Assembly: GCF_000374165.1 (NCBI RefSeq)
Contig: NZ_KB893670.1
Coordinates: 217,718 to 281,717, forward strand
From: Parafrankia elaeagni
GTDB lineage: Bacteria > Actinomycetota > Actinomycetes > Frankiales > Frankiaceae
DNA: 64,000 nt
Direction of reading: 5' to 3'
Shown: positions 30,463 through 39,035 of the stretch, piece after piece
How positions within the stretch are numbered: the stretch's first letter is position 1
Layout of the letters: each line of letters begins with the position of its first letter
The notes under the pieces: generated by a model
What the model saw: the letters and a program-made list of their open reading frames with translations, nothing else
Database searches by the model: none
What the model was told of the DNA's origin: nothing
Program-made: the position numbers and the translations under genes

Positions 30463-32027
30463 TGCACCGCTCCCGGTCCGCGCTCATGGAGCGCGCAAAG
30501 GCAGGTCAGGCAGTGAGGGCTCACCGACACGGCAGCCATGCCCGGCCCGGGCGGACGTCCAGGGCCCTGCGCACGGTGCCACTGGCCGTACTGATGCTGC
30601 CGGCCGTCCTGACAGCAGGCGCCGCGCCGAGCCTGGCGGCAGGCACCCCGCCGTCACCCCCGTCGATGGTGTCCAGCTCGCCTCCGGGCAGCCCGCGGTC
30701 CAGCGGGTTCTCCGCCGAGGGCCGGCAGTGGTACCACGAGACGCTCGGCCTGACCGACGCCCAGCAGCTCACCCTGGGCGAGGGCGTCATCGTCGCGATC
30801 ATCGACGGCGGCGTGGACGCGACCCATCCGAAGCTGCGCGGCCAGCTACTGCCCGGGTACGGAATCGGCCCGGACGCCGCACCCGACGGGCTGCGGGACG
30901 ACGACCCGGACGGCCACGGCACCGCGATGGCCGGCATCGTCGCGGCACGCGCGGACGTCGGTGACCCCTCCGTCTGGGGGGTGGCACCGAAGGCGAAGAT
31001 CCTGCCCATCTCCACCGGCGCCGAAGCGGACTCCGAGGAGGTCGCCCGCGCGATCCGGATCGCGGTGGACCGCGGCGCCGGCGTGATCAGCATGTCCCTC
31101 GGCTCCGTGGGGGAGGCGACGTCCCGGGAGGCGAGCGCCGTCCGGTACGCCCTCGCCCACGACGTGGTCGTGGTCGCCTCCGCCGGCAACACCGAGCCCG
31201 GCGACACCGAGGTGAACTCGCCCGCGAACATCCCCGGTGTGATCGCCGTGACCGGATCGGACTACCGCGGCCGTTTCTGGGGTGGCTCCGTCCAGGGGCC
31301 GGAGGCCGTGCTGGCGGCGCCCGGTCCGGGGATCAGGGCCCCGGTGCCGGTCCGGGTCTCCAGCGACGGGCTCGACACGGGCGGCGGCACCAGCAACTCC
31401 GCCGCGATCGTGGCGGGGGTCGCGGCGCTGGTCCGGTCGGAGCTGAGCGGTCTCGACGGGGCCAACGTCGTCAACCGGCTGATCCGCACGGCGCTCGACA
31501 TGGGCCCGCCCGGGCGCGACGACCGCTATGGCTTCGGGCTGGTGGATCCGGTCGCCGCGCTGACCGCCGACATCCCCCGCGTGGCCGCGAACCCGCTGCT
31601 GGCGGCTCCGGCCCCCCGGCCCGCGACGGCGCTGGACGATCCCACCGCGGCACCGGGCACGCCGCCCGGCCAGCGCGCCGACGAGCCTGCCGAGGCTGCC
31701 GAGGGCTCGGACGGACCCTCGATCGAGGTCTGGCTGCTCATGCTCGGCCTGGCCGTGGTGGAGGGCGTGCTGCTGGGGACGCTCGCGTACATGCTGTTCG
31801 GCGACCGCTTCGCGGCCCGCCGGGCCCGCCGCCGGGGAAGGACGCCCGCGCCGGTCCACACGCTGACGAACAACCCGCTGCCCGGTCAGCCCCTGCCGCG
31901 AGGAACCCTGCCGGTCCCGCCGGCCTGGCCGGTGCCTCCGCCCGGGCCTCTCGCGCCGGCACCACCGTCCTGGCAGAGCGGACGGGACGTCCCCGTCGAC
32001 ACCCGCGGCTGGCGCACCCCCCACTGA
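30462..32027 (+). CDS. Mycosin-like S8 subtilisin protease
   Basis: A ~521-residue membrane-anchored serine protease of the type VII secretion mycosin (MycP) type. Signal-like segment RTVPLAVLMLPAVLTAGA at about 37-54; catalytic Asp115 in IVAIIDGGVD, His152 in DGHGTAMAG, oxyanion Asn243 in ASAGNTEPGD, Ser311 in GGTSNSAAIVAG, where the usual proline after the serine is missing. A C-terminal helix (IEVWLLMLGLAVVEGVLLGT) is followed by a proline-rich cytoplasmic tail. Start is uncertain: GTG at 30420, ATG at 30462, ATG at 30486 and GTG at 30513 are all in frame. No ESX or PE/PPE genes are near. It may process a secreted component of the surface locus. Confidence 0.82.
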   Translation: MHRSRSALMERAKAGQAVRAHRHGSHARPGRTSRALRTVPLAVLMLPAVLTAGAAPSLAAGTPPSPPSMVSSSPPGSPRSSGFSAEGRQWYHETLGLTDAQQLTLGEGVIVAIIDGGVDATHPKLRGQLLPGYGIGPDAAPDGLRDDDPDGHGTAMAGIVAARADVGDPSVWGVAPKAKILPISTGAEADSEEVARAIRIAVDRGAGVISMSLGSVGEATSREASAVRYALAHDVVVVASAGNTEPGDTEVNSPANIPGVIAVTGSDYRGRFWGGSVQGPEAVLAAPGPGIRAPVPVRVSSDGLDTGGGTSNSAAIVAGVAALVRSELSGLDGANVVNRLIRTALDMGPPGRDDRYGFGLVDPVAALTADIPRVAANPLLAAPAPRPATALDDPTAAPGTPPGQRADEPAEAAEGSDGPSIEVWLLMLGLAVVEGVLLGTLAYMLFGDRFAARRARRRGRTPAPVHTLTNNPLPGQPLPRGTLPVPPAWPVPPPGPLAPAPPSWQSGRDVPVDTRGWRTPH

Positions 32028-32083
32028 CCCGCCGGGGCCGCAGCGGCGCACACGTCGCCGGAGCCGGCCCTACCCGGAACGGC

Positions 32084-33031
32084 TCAGCGCGGCGGGGGGC
32101 CTACCAGGAGGCCCTTGATGTAGGCGGCATGCTCGTCGGCCGTCGCCTTCCGACCTCGGGCACGGGAGAGCACCGTCCGGCCGGCGTAGCCCGCGACGAG
32201 CATCGAGCGCATGACGTTCACCCGGGCCGGGGCGTTGTGCTTGCGCAGGTAGCGGACCATCGAGGCGCCGCGCATCTGGAGCATCCAGGTCTTGCCGGCG
32301 CCGGAGCCGCCCGCTCCGTGCGGGACGAGCAGGTCGGTGCGCAGCTGCTGGCGCAGCCCCGCCTCCCTGATCGCCCGGCCGAGGGCCATGTCCTCGTTGT
32401 AGACGTAGAAGGTCTCGTCGAAGCCGCCGAGCTCGAGGAACGTCTTGCGGCGCACGGCCATGCAGGCGCCGGTCAGCCACTCGGGGTTCAACGGCTGGTT
32501 CGGTGTCGGACGGGCGAACAGCGCCGACGAGGGAGCGACCTTGTGCGCGCCGAGGACGTGCATGAGGACACGCCGGGGGGTCGGCTCCCAGCCGCCGTTC
32601 CCGAGCTCGGGCCGGCCGTCGGTGCCCTGCATCGTGGCCGCGCTGACGACCAGTTCCGGGTCGCGCTCCAGGTCGTCGACGAGCGCCTGCATGACCTCGA
32701 GGGTGGGCCGGCTGTCCGGGTTGCCGAGCACGACGTACTCGTAGGCGGACGTCCGGATCCCCATGTTCGAGGCCTTCGCGAAGCCCTTCCCACCGCCCGA
32801 GTCGATGTACCGGCCGTTGGGCCGCCGGGCGACGAGCTCGTCGACGTGATCGACACCCCTGGCGTTGTCGACGACCACCACGGGCAGGTCGAGCGGCAGC
32901 GTCTCGAACATCTGCTCAAGCTGGTCGCGGCTGTGGAAGCTGACCAGCGACAGCTCGAACGACCAGCCCGGCACGGCCGGCCGGGTGTCGGGCGCGGCCG
33001 GGGTGGCAGGCGCGGGGGCGTTGTCCGGCAC
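32084..33031 (-). CDS. GT2-family glycosyltransferase, rhamnosyltransferase-like
   Basis: A 315-residue inverting GT-A glycosyltransferase like WbbL-type rhamnosyltransferases. It has the start ELSLVSFHSRDQL, the substrate-binding VVVDNARG, GKGFAKASNMGI, the DxD-like LGNPDSRP, and the acceptor-site block WLTGACMAVRRKTFLELGGFDE followed by NEDMALGRA. No transmembrane helix: it is a cytoplasmic, membrane-peripheral enzyme. GTG start with AGAGGAA eight bases upstream, 13 bases after the upstream GT2 gene, so the two form an operon. It transfers a sugar from a nucleotide donor onto the growing lipid-linked unit; donor sugar is not deducible. Confidence 0.87.
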   Translation of the reverse strand: MPDNAPAPATPAAPDTRPAVPGWSFELSLVSFHSRDQLEQMFETLPLDLPVVVVDNARGVDHVDELVARRPNGRYIDSGGGKGFAKASNMGIRTSAYEYVVLGNPDSRPTLEVMQALVDDLERDPELVVSAATMQGTDGRPELGNGGWEPTPRRVLMHVLGAHKVAPSSALFARPTPNQPLNPEWLTGACMAVRRKTFLELGGFDETFYVYNEDMALGRAIREAGLRQQLRTDLLVPHGAGGSGAGKTWMLQMRGASMVRYLRKHNAPARVNVMRSMLVAGYAGRTVLSRARGRKATADEHAAYIKGLLVGPPPR

Positions 33032-33044
33032 GGGGTCGTTCCTC

Positions 33045-34265
33045 TCAGCTTGCCCTGGAGGCCTGGGTGGCTGGGCCGGTGGTGGGCTCGACCGCGGCCG
33101 GGAGCTGCGTCGGGGACGGCGCCTGGCCGGGCGGGGCCTGCCGCTCGGGCTTGGGCCACACCGCGGGCCGGTCGTGGGCGAGGAAGCGCCGCACGCCGCC
33201 GAGTGCCACGGCCTGCAGGAAGAACACCTGGGCCACGAGGCGGGTCGGGCCGGGAGGTGTCCCGCCCTTCATGAGCACCCCGGCGCTGGCCGCGCCGGCC
33301 GCGTTGCCGGCCAGGAAGACCCGGGCGGCCCAGCTGTGCCGGGCGGCCGGCACGCTGAGGGCGACCAGCGCGACATGGGCCATCGGCCCGAACGACGACC
33401 GGACAAGACGGTGCCCCCACAGCTGCGAGGTCACCGGCAGCGCGCCGGGGACGAGCGCGCCGCGCCGCCGCCAGAGCATGTCGAGGTTGCCGGCGACGAT
33501 GCGGGTGCGGCGCTCCCACTCGGCCTCGTAGTCGGGCGCGGACGTCTCAATCGAGTACGCCTCGGGCTCGTAGACCACACGAAGGCCACTTTCGAGAATG
33601 TCCAGCGCCAGCCAGGCGTCGTCGACCGCGGTGTCGGCCGGCAGCGGCCGGAACGCCTTGCGGCGGAAGGCGAGCATCTCGCCGACCACGCCGATGGTCG
33701 CGCCGGTCGCGGACTCGCACTGCTTGAGCCAGGATTCGAACTTCCAGTAGAAGCCCTGGGCGCCCGCCGGGTCGTCGACCTGCTTCTCCCCGGCGACCGC
33801 GCCGACGGTCTCGTCCGAGAAGTGGCGGGCCGCGGCACGCAGCGCGTGCGGCGCGAGGACCGCGTTCGCGTCGGTGAGCACCACGACGTCGTGGCTCGCC
33901 GCCGCGACCCCGCGGTTCACCGCCCGGGCCTTGCCGAGCCGCTCACCCGAGGACAGGACCCGGACGCCGGGCCGGCGGGCGGCCGTGGCCGTCTCCGCGT
34001 CATCGGCGACGACGATGATCTCCATCTGGCCGGGGTAGTCCGTGCCGGCGAGCTCGTCGAGCTTCGTGCCGATCACGGCGGCCTCGCGGTAGGCGGAGAC
34101 CACCACACTCAGCCCGGGCCAGACCGCCGGCTCCTCGGGCTGTGACGGTGTGAGCCCACGGCTGCGGTGCCCGATATAGGCGGGATACAGAACGTGACCG
34201 TACACGGCGGTCGCGCCGAGCGCCGCGATCGCGGTGCCCTTACCGAACGCACGAGCTCCTGTCAT
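33045..34265 (-). CDS. GT2-family membrane glycosyltransferase
   Basis: A 406-residue processive-type GT2. An N-terminal helix (about 8-28) is followed by SVVVSAYREAAVIGTKLDELA, VVADDAETA, LTDANAVLAPHALR, and the Q/RxxRW-like region EWERRTRIVAGNLDMLWRR; two hydrophobic segments lie in the C-terminal third, so the enzyme is membrane-bound like chain-extending GT2s. The C-terminus is a proline-rich tail. ATG was chosen as the first codon before the N-terminal helix; its ribosome site is weak and upstream starts remain open. First gene of the two-gene operon. Likely extends or starts the repeat unit. Confidence 0.85.
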   Translation of the reverse strand: MTGARAFGKGTAIAALGATAVYGHVLYPAYIGHRSRGLTPSQPEEPAVWPGLSVVVSAYREAAVIGTKLDELAGTDYPGQMEIIVVADDAETATAARRPGVRVLSSGERLGKARAVNRGVAAASHDVVVLTDANAVLAPHALRAAARHFSDETVGAVAGEKQVDDPAGAQGFYWKFESWLKQCESATGATIGVVGEMLAFRRKAFRPLPADTAVDDAWLALDILESGLRVVYEPEAYSIETSAPDYEAEWERRTRIVAGNLDMLWRRRGALVPGALPVTSQLWGHRLVRSSFGPMAHVALVALSVPAARHSWAARVFLAGNAAGAASAGVLMKGGTPPGPTRLVAQVFFLQAVALGGVRRFLAHDRPAVWPKPERQAPPGQAPSPTQLPAAVEPTTGPATQASRAS

Positions 34266-34587
34266 GGCATAACCGTAGCGGTGCCCTTGCGCGCCCGCAG
34301 AGAGGCCCCCGGGCGTTGTTACCATCGGGACCGCGACGTCACCCATCGGAACCCTGACGTCCCGGCAGTTTCGCGCCTTATTCCGACCTGGGGCTCCGGC
34401 ATGTCGCCGCAGGACCCGCACTGTTCCCCGCCCGCAATCACGGGGAAACGAGACATGCCGTCCCGGCAGCGCGCCGATACCTGCCGATACCACCAAAGTC
34501 TGATGCCTCCACCGCACCGCCGGTGACCGAACCGCCACCTGTGGACCGCTTGGCGGTGGTGTCGGCCACCGGTCTAAAGTGACTGGG
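34266..34587. other. Divergent GT2/GT4 promoter region
   Basis: About 320 bases between divergent genes. No gene. It contains a -10-like TAAAGT seven bases before the GT4 ATG, listed separately, and presumably the promoter of the GT2 operon. Confidence 0.45.
34575..34580 (+). promoter_or_regulatory. Putative -10 of leaderless GT4 gene
   Basis: TAAAGT seven bases before the ATG, with no Shine-Dalgarno between. A TTGGCG hexamer lies 20 bases upstream, a little far for a -35. Confidence 0.4.
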
Positions 34588-35826
34588 ATGAGCGACTCCG
34601 AACGCTGGATCGTCGTAGTCGAGGAACCCTTCCTGCCCTCGGACGCCGGCGGTCGGGTGGAGACATTCAGCTTCCTCACCGCGGCCTCCGCGGCCGGTAT
34701 CCGGATGCAGGTTCTGGTGCCGTCCCGCACCGATCTGGACATCGCCGCCTACGAGGAGGCCGTCCCCGGCGCGGCCGTTATCCGGCTTCCCCGCGACGAC
34801 AGTCCGCTCGCGCACCTTTCCCCGCGGCCGTTCATCCACGCGTCCCGCCCTGTCGGCCCGTTGCGCCGCGCGCTCGAACACACGCCCCCGCGCGCGGACG
34901 CCGTCATCAGCTACAGCTGCCGGACGTCCCATCTGGGCGAGGAGATCGCACGCATCTGGCGGCTGCCCCATCTGGTGCGCGCCCACAACATCGACTCGGA
35001 GTTCTTCCGCGTTCTGGCGCGCAGCTCCACCGGGCCGCGGGCTGTCGCCTACGAGCTGGAGTACCACAAGCTGCGGCTCGCCGAGCAGGAGATGCACCAC
35101 TCGCCGCTGATCAACGCGATCGCCGACATCTCCGTCGAGGACCACGAGTGGCGCCAGGCGCGGGCGAGCGTCCCCACCTACCACCTGCCGCCGTTCCTGC
35201 CCGCCAGCACGGTCGCCGCCGCGCGGGCCGCCGGCGGGCTGACGAGCATCGAGCGGGCCCCCGAGACACTGGTGTTCGTCGGCTCGCTCGACACCCCGAC
35301 GAACATCGAGGCGCTGCGGTGGTTCCTCGGCGGCTGCTGGCCCACGGTCCTGATGCGGCACCCCTCCGCGACCCTGCAGGTGGTCGGGCGGCGCCCCGAG
35401 GACGGCCTGGCCGACTGGCTCGGCGGCTTCGAGGGCGTCGAGCTGCACACGAACGTCCCGAGCGTGGTCGGTTACGTCGCCGGCGCCACCGTGTCGGTGA
35501 ACCCGATGCGCTCCGGCTCCGGAGTCAACATCAAGGCGATCGAGGCGATGTCCGCCGGCACGCCGGTGGTCAGCACACCGACCGGCAGCCGCGGCCTGGG
35601 CTGGCGCCCGGGCGAGCACCTGCTCGTGGCGGACGACCCGGGAGCGTTCGCGGACGCCATCTGCGGGCTGCTGGAGAACCCGTGGCTCGCGGCGGAGATC
35701 GGCACCGCGGGCCGTGAGTTCGTCCTGCGGGAGCTCGACCACGCGACGCTGATCGCCCGCATCCGCGGCATGCTCGCCAGCCGCCCCGGCGAGACCGCCC
35801 GGGTCACCGAGCGGGCAGCCACCTAG
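34588..35826 (+). CDS. GT4-type (GT-B fold) glycosyltransferase
   Basis: A 412-residue retaining glycosyltransferase. N-terminal acceptor half has VEEPFLPSDAGGRVETFSFLTAASAAG and VRAHNIDSEFF; the C-terminal nucleotide-sugar half has LVFVGSLDTPTNIEALRWF, GGF..VELHTNVPSVVGYVAGATVSVNPMRSGSGVNIKAIEAMSAGTPVVST, the EX7E-type block (here I-K-A-I-E-A-M). ATG is preferred; a GTG three codons upstream overlaps the -10-like hexamer. Not membrane-anchored. Divergent from the GT2 operon and convergent with the deacetylase, it is probably the third glycosyltransferase of the repeat-unit assembly. Confidence 0.87.
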   Translation: MSDSERWIVVVEEPFLPSDAGGRVETFSFLTAASAAGIRMQVLVPSRTDLDIAAYEEAVPGAAVIRLPRDDSPLAHLSPRPFIHASRPVGPLRRALEHTPPRADAVISYSCRTSHLGEEIARIWRLPHLVRAHNIDSEFFRVLARSSTGPRAVAYELEYHKLRLAEQEMHHSPLINAIADISVEDHEWRQARASVPTYHLPPFLPASTVAAARAAGGLTSIERAPETLVFVGSLDTPTNIEALRWFLGGCWPTVLMRHPSATLQVVGRRPEDGLADWLGGFEGVELHTNVPSVVGYVAGATVSVNPMRSGSGVNIKAIEAMSAGTPVVSTPTGSRGLGWRPGEHLLVADDPGAFADAICGLLENPWLAAEIGTAGREFVLRELDHATLIARIRGMLASRPGETARVTERAAT

Positions 35827-35880
35827 CCGGAGCTGTCCCCGCGCCGGCGGGAATCGCCGTTCCGGCGCGGGCAGTTGTGG

Positions 35881-35925
35881 CGGCCGTGGCGGCCGTGGCG
35901 GCCGTGGCGGCCGTGGCGGCCGTGG
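35881..35925. repeat. Five exact 9-bp tandem repeats, intergenic
   Basis: CGGCCGTGG five times head to tail between the converging GT4 and PIG-L genes. It is non-coding in the called annotation, unlike most repeats here. Confidence 0.95.
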
Positions 35926-35944
35926 TCACCCTGGCGGCCGGCGG

Positions 35945-36598
35945 TCACCAGACGAGCGTCAGCTTCCGCGCGTCGAAGGCCTCTGCGTAGCGGCTGCCGC
36001 ACTCGACGCCCCGCAGGCGCATCATCGCGCGGAAGGTCTCCTCGTCGAACCAGACGCGGTCGTGCTGGCTGCGGAAATGCCGCTGGAGATGCTCCACCTT
36101 CGCCGCCACCACCGGCTCGGGAACGGGGACGTACAGGTTCGCCGTGCCCCGGTCGCCCTCCCACTTGGGGATCTCGTAGCCGAGGATCAGCGCGCCGCGG
36201 AAGGCCTGCCAGGCCAGTTCGGCAAGCATGCGATGGTCCTGATGGGCGTCACCGAGGGACGGCGCGAAGACGATGTCCGGCGTCACCTGGCGGGAGATCT
36301 GGAGCAGCATCTCCTTGACCCCGCTCCACTCGCGGGGAAGGAAGCCGTCCCGCACCTCGTGCAGGTGCAGTGACCCGAGCGACGCGCCGAGCAGCTCGCG
36401 GGCACTGGCCTCGGCCTCGGAGCCCCGATCGCCACTGCCGGCGAAGACCACCCAGTGGACCACCGTGCCCGGATGCGCCTCGATCATCTGGGCGATCGTG
36501 CCGCCGGCGCCGATCTCCACATCGTCCGCGTGCGCACCCAGCGCAACCACCGTGTAGGCGCTGCCCTCGAGCGGCCGGCCGGGCGTCAGCGCGAGCAT
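35945..36598 (-). CDS. PIG-L/LmbE-family deacetylase
   Basis: A 217-residue zinc-dependent N-deacetylase-like enzyme. The family motif AHADD (22-26) carries the metal ligands, and the third ligand is in HQDH (119-122). Family members deacetylate N-acetylglucosamine moieties (MshB, Mca, PIG-L) or remove acyl groups from antibiotics. ATG start with nothing better upstream. It closes the polysaccharide locus. It is shorter than MshB (~300 residues), so it is unlikely to be the mycothiol enzyme; N-deacetylation of a sugar in the surface polymer is the most economical guess. Confidence 0.87.
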   Translation of the reverse strand: MLALTPGRPLEGSAYTVVALGAHADDVEIGAGGTIAQMIEAHPGTVVHWVVFAGSGDRGSEAEASARELLGASLGSLHLHEVRDGFLPREWSGVKEMLLQISRQVTPDIVFAPSLGDAHQDHRMLAELAWQAFRGALILGYEIPKWEGDRGTANLYVPVPEPVVAAKVEHLQRHFRSQHDRVWFDEETFRAMMRLRGVECGSRYAEAFDARKLTLVW

Positions 36599-36782
36599 CG
36601 GGCGCTCAGCTCATGGATCCGGGTCACCGGCGCGCACGCTCCTCCCGACTGCCGCCCGGGTCACGCCGGCAAGCAGACCGGGACCCGACCCCGCAGTGGT
36701 TCACAGAGTTGTCAGGGCTGACCCAACTTACCCGGATGCCCCGCGGCCGAACATGGTCGACACCCGGCGTGACCGGGCCCGG

Positions 36783-37370
36783 TCACCCTGCGTGGAAGCG
36801 GTTCTGGGCCACCGAGAGCTCCTCGTGGACCAGTGACTCGACGGCGTCAGCGGCGCTGTCGACGAGGAGGGGGAGTTCCTTGCGTTCGACGGTGCTGAAG
36901 TCGCGCAGAACGAAGTCGGCCGGGTCCATCCGGCCCGGGGGGCGGCCGATGCCCACCCGAACCCGCAGGTAGTCCCGCGAGCCCAGCGCGGAGGTGATCG
37001 ACCGCAGCCCGTTGTGCCCGTTGTCACCGCCGCCGCGCTTGAGCCGGATCACACCGAACGGGATGTCCAGCTCGTCGTGCACGACGATCACCCGTGCGAC
37101 GTCGGTCTTGTAGAAGGCGCGCAGACCCGCCACGGGCGGCCCCGAGACGTTCATGAACGTCCGGGGCCGGGCGAGTACCGCAGGCTGGCCGGCCAGGCGT
37201 ACCTGGTCGACGTCAGCCCGCGCGCGGTGGGACCGCAGCCGAGCGCCGGTGCGCTCGGCCAGCAGTTCCACCACCATGAAACCGATGTTGTGCCGGTTCC
37301 CCGCATAGCCCGGGCCGGGGTTGCCGAGCCCGACGACAAGCCAGGGCCCGTCGCTGCCAGACACGTCCAT
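36783..37370 (-). CDS. pth: Peptidyl-tRNA hydrolase
   Basis: Cleaves the ester between peptide and tRNA to recycle stalled peptidyl-tRNA. The 195 residues match bacterial Pth: [20 protein letters not shown] with catalytic His27, PRTFMNVSG with Asn74 region, and [11 protein letters not shown] with Asp99, the equivalents of E. coli His20, Asn68 and Asp93; [12 protein letters not shown] is also typical. ATG start. It lies 17 bases downstream of rplY, in the conserved rplY-pth pair, and is co-transcribed with it. Confidence 0.97.
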   Translation of the reverse strand: MDVSGSDGPWLVVGLGNPGPGYAGNRHNIGFMVVELLAERTGARLRSHRARADVDQVRLAGQPAVLARPRTFMNVSGPPVAGLRAFYKTDVARVIVVHDELDIPFGVIRLKRGGGDNGHNGLRSITSALGSRDYLRVRVGIGRPPGRMDPADFVLRDFSTVERKELPLLVDSAADAVESLVHEELSVAQNRFHAG

Positions 37371-37387
37371 GCGGCTCGCCGGAACAC

Positions 37388-38011
37388 TCAGGCCGAGGCG
37401 GTTTCGGTGCCCTCGGAGCCCTCGGCCGCGCCGCCCTCACCCAGATCGGTCTCGAGCTGCGCCGCGGTCTTCTTGGCCAGGCCCTGGACGACGACCAGAT
37501 CGGCGTCGGCCTCGAGCTCGACGCCGCTCGGCAGCTCGAGCTGGGAGGCGGCGATGCCGTGCCCCGGCTCCAGGCCCGTGATGTCGACCTCGATCGTGCT
37601 GGGCAGCGCGGTCGCGTCAGCCTTCACCGAGAGGGCCATGACCTGCTGGTCGACCAGGGTGTCGGTGTGCGCGTCACCGGTCAGGACGATGGAGACCTCG
37701 ACCGTGACCATCTCGCCGCGGTTCACCAGAACCAGGTCGAGGTGCTCATAGCTGCCGCGGATCGGGTGGCGCTGGACCTCCTTGGGAAGCGCCAGCTCCG
37801 TGACCCCGGACAGCTCCAGCGTCAGCAGGACGTTGGTGCCGGCGTCGGTCTTGAACGCGTGCAGCAGGTCGTGCGCGGGCAGCGCGATGTGACGCGGTGG
37901 TTTGCCGTGACCGTAGAGAACAGCCGGGACCTTGCCGGCCCGGCGGGTGCGACGAGCCCCGCCCTTCCCGAACTCGGTGCGCGGCTCCGCGGCGATGCGG
38001 ACCTCGGACAT
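37388..38011 (-). CDS. rplY: 50S ribosomal protein L25/general stress protein Ctc
   Basis: A 5S rRNA-binding protein with the longer Ctc-type (TL5) two-domain form. Residues begin [21 protein letters not shown], the family consensus, then [18 protein letters not shown]; the C-terminal beta domain spans ~100-185 and ends in an acidic alanine/glutamate tail. The ATG four codons upstream is also possible, but GAGAGG lies directly against it, so the second ATG is preferred. Upstream a TTGACA hexamer marks a likely promoter. Neighbours (pth, and beyond the Asp23 operon glmU-prs) match actinobacterial synteny. Confidence 0.95.
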   Translation of the reverse strand: MSEVRIAAEPRTEFGKGGARRTRRAGKVPAVLYGHGKPPRHIALPAHDLLHAFKTDAGTNVLLTLELSGVTELALPKEVQRHPIRGSYEHLDLVLVNRGEMVTVEVSIVLTGDAHTDTLVDQQVMALSVKADATALPSTIEVDITGLEPGHGIAASQLELPSGVELEADADLVVVQGLAKKTAAQLETDLGEGGAAEGSEGTETASA

Positions 38012-38092
38012 GGGGGTGCTCATCCTCTCGACAAAAACGGGACTCGGCGCCTGCTGCTCACCCGCAGGGTGATGTTCAGGGCCGGCAACGTT

Positions 38093-38152
38093 CGGGGGCA
38101 CGACGTCAGGTAGCAACGACGTTCAGGGGCACGACGCTCTAGGGGCACGACG
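38093..38152. repeat. Degenerate repeat of GGGGCACGACG upstream of rplY
   Basis: Three copies of a GGGGCACGACG core, spaced irregularly (32 and 16 bases), between the rplY promoter and start. It lies in the 5' leader if the TTGACA-type promoter is used, so it could affect mRNA structure. Confidence 0.6.
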
Positions 38153-38168
38153 GTCTAGGGACAGAGGC

Positions 38169-38190
38169 GGACCGCGCAGTGACGCGGTCC
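38169..38190 (-). terminator. Hairpin downstream of the Asp23 operon
   Basis: Perfect 8-bp arms (GGACCGCG / CGCGGTCC) with loop CAGTGA, about 140 bases after the amaP stop. No T-tract; it could equally fold in the rplY 5' leader. Confidence 0.4.
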
Positions 38191-38218
38191 TCAACAGTAC
38201 CGGAAGCTTTGCTGTCAA
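38191..38218 (-). promoter_or_regulatory. Candidate rplY-pth promoter with perfect -35
   Basis: On the minus strand TTGACA is followed after 16 bases by TGTTGA. The -35 matches the vegetative consensus exactly; the -10 is weak. The -35 also lies in a small inverted repeat (ACACCT-GAC-AGGTGT). Confidence 0.4.
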
Positions 38219-38330
38219 CACCTGACAGGTGTCGTGTCGCCGGGGACCACCGTGCCGTCCACCGCCCCACAGCACCCACCAGGTTACAAAGCCACCCGGC
38301 GGCCGGTGACGGCGGGGCCCGTCCGGAGAG

Positions 38331-39035
38331 TCAGCGCACCCGGGCGGGCGAACCCGCGTCCACCCCGATCTCGATCTCACCCGCCAGGTCAGGGCGGCCC
38401 AGGGCCCGGCGCGCCCGGGGCAGTACCCGGCCCTCGACGTCGGCGCGTAGCGCGCGGGCGTCGGCTCCGGCGTCCGTCTCGATGCTCATCTGCAGGACCG
38501 GACGGCGCGGCCGGCCCCGGACGACCACCCGGGCCGCCCGCACGACCGGGTTGCCGACCAGGTCGTCCACGACCGCGTCGGCCAGTGCGGCAGACCCGAC
38601 ACGCACACCGCCCAACGCGTCATCGGTCACAAAGAGGCCACGCAACCGCCCCGTTCGCAGCTGTGCGGCCAGCCAGCCGACGGCGCAGAGCGCCAGCAGC
38701 CCGAACACGACACCGAGCGCGGGCCAGAACCACCCGTGGGCGGCGGCGAACGACCGGACGTCCGGCCCGAGCACGGGCCGGTTCTCGACCGCCGCCCCGA
38801 ACACGCCGGCCCCTGCCAGGAGCACGACGACTCCGGCGCCGAGCAGCAACAGGCCGGCGGCGAGGAGCAGGAACCGGTTCCAGCGTTCCACCGCCGGGAC
38901 GAAACGGCGCGGCCGCCGGGCAGCGCCTGAGCTGGCTGAGCTGGCTGAGCTGGCTGAGCTGGCTGAGGTGCCGGGGGCGACTGGCGGCCTGCCGTCCGCG
39001 GCGAGGTGGCGCGCGGGACTGCCGCCGGGCCTCAC
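38331..39035 (-). CDS. amaP: AmaP-like Asp23 membrane-anchor protein
   Basis: A 234-residue protein with two transmembrane segments (about 55-78 and 100-122) followed by a cytoplasmic alkaline-shock-type domain (about 130-230, with SALADAVVDDLVGNPVVRAARVVVRGRPRRPVLQ). In staphylococci AmaP anchors Asp23 to the membrane. The N-terminus carries an Ala-Ser-Ser repeat encoded by a 9-bp tandem repeat. GTG start overlaps the upstream stop (GTGA). It is the last gene of a seven-gene operon. Function in envelope stress is inferred from the family. Confidence 0.75.
   Translation of the reverse strand: MRPGGSPARHLAADGRPPVAPGTSASSASSASSASSGAARRPRRFVPAVERWNRFLLLAAGLLLLGAGVVVLLAGAGVFGAAVENRPVLGPDVRSFAAAHGWFWPALGVVFGLLALCAVGWLAAQLRTGRLRGLFVTDDALGGVRVGSAALADAVVDDLVGNPVVRAARVVVRGRPRRPVLQMSIETDAGADARALRADVEGRVLPRARRALGRPDLAGEIEIGVDAGSPARVR
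38931..38966. repeat. Four exact 9-bp repeats inside amaP
   Basis: GCTGGCTGA four times in a row, in frame on the opposite strand, encoding the Ala-Ser-Ser repeat in the cytoplasmic N-terminal tail of the AmaP-like protein. Confidence 0.95.

Noticed and set aside
10586-36598. Polysaccharide locus as a mobile element or prophage
   Set aside because: No transposase, integrase, phage gene or flanking direct repeats were seen; composition looks like the flanks.
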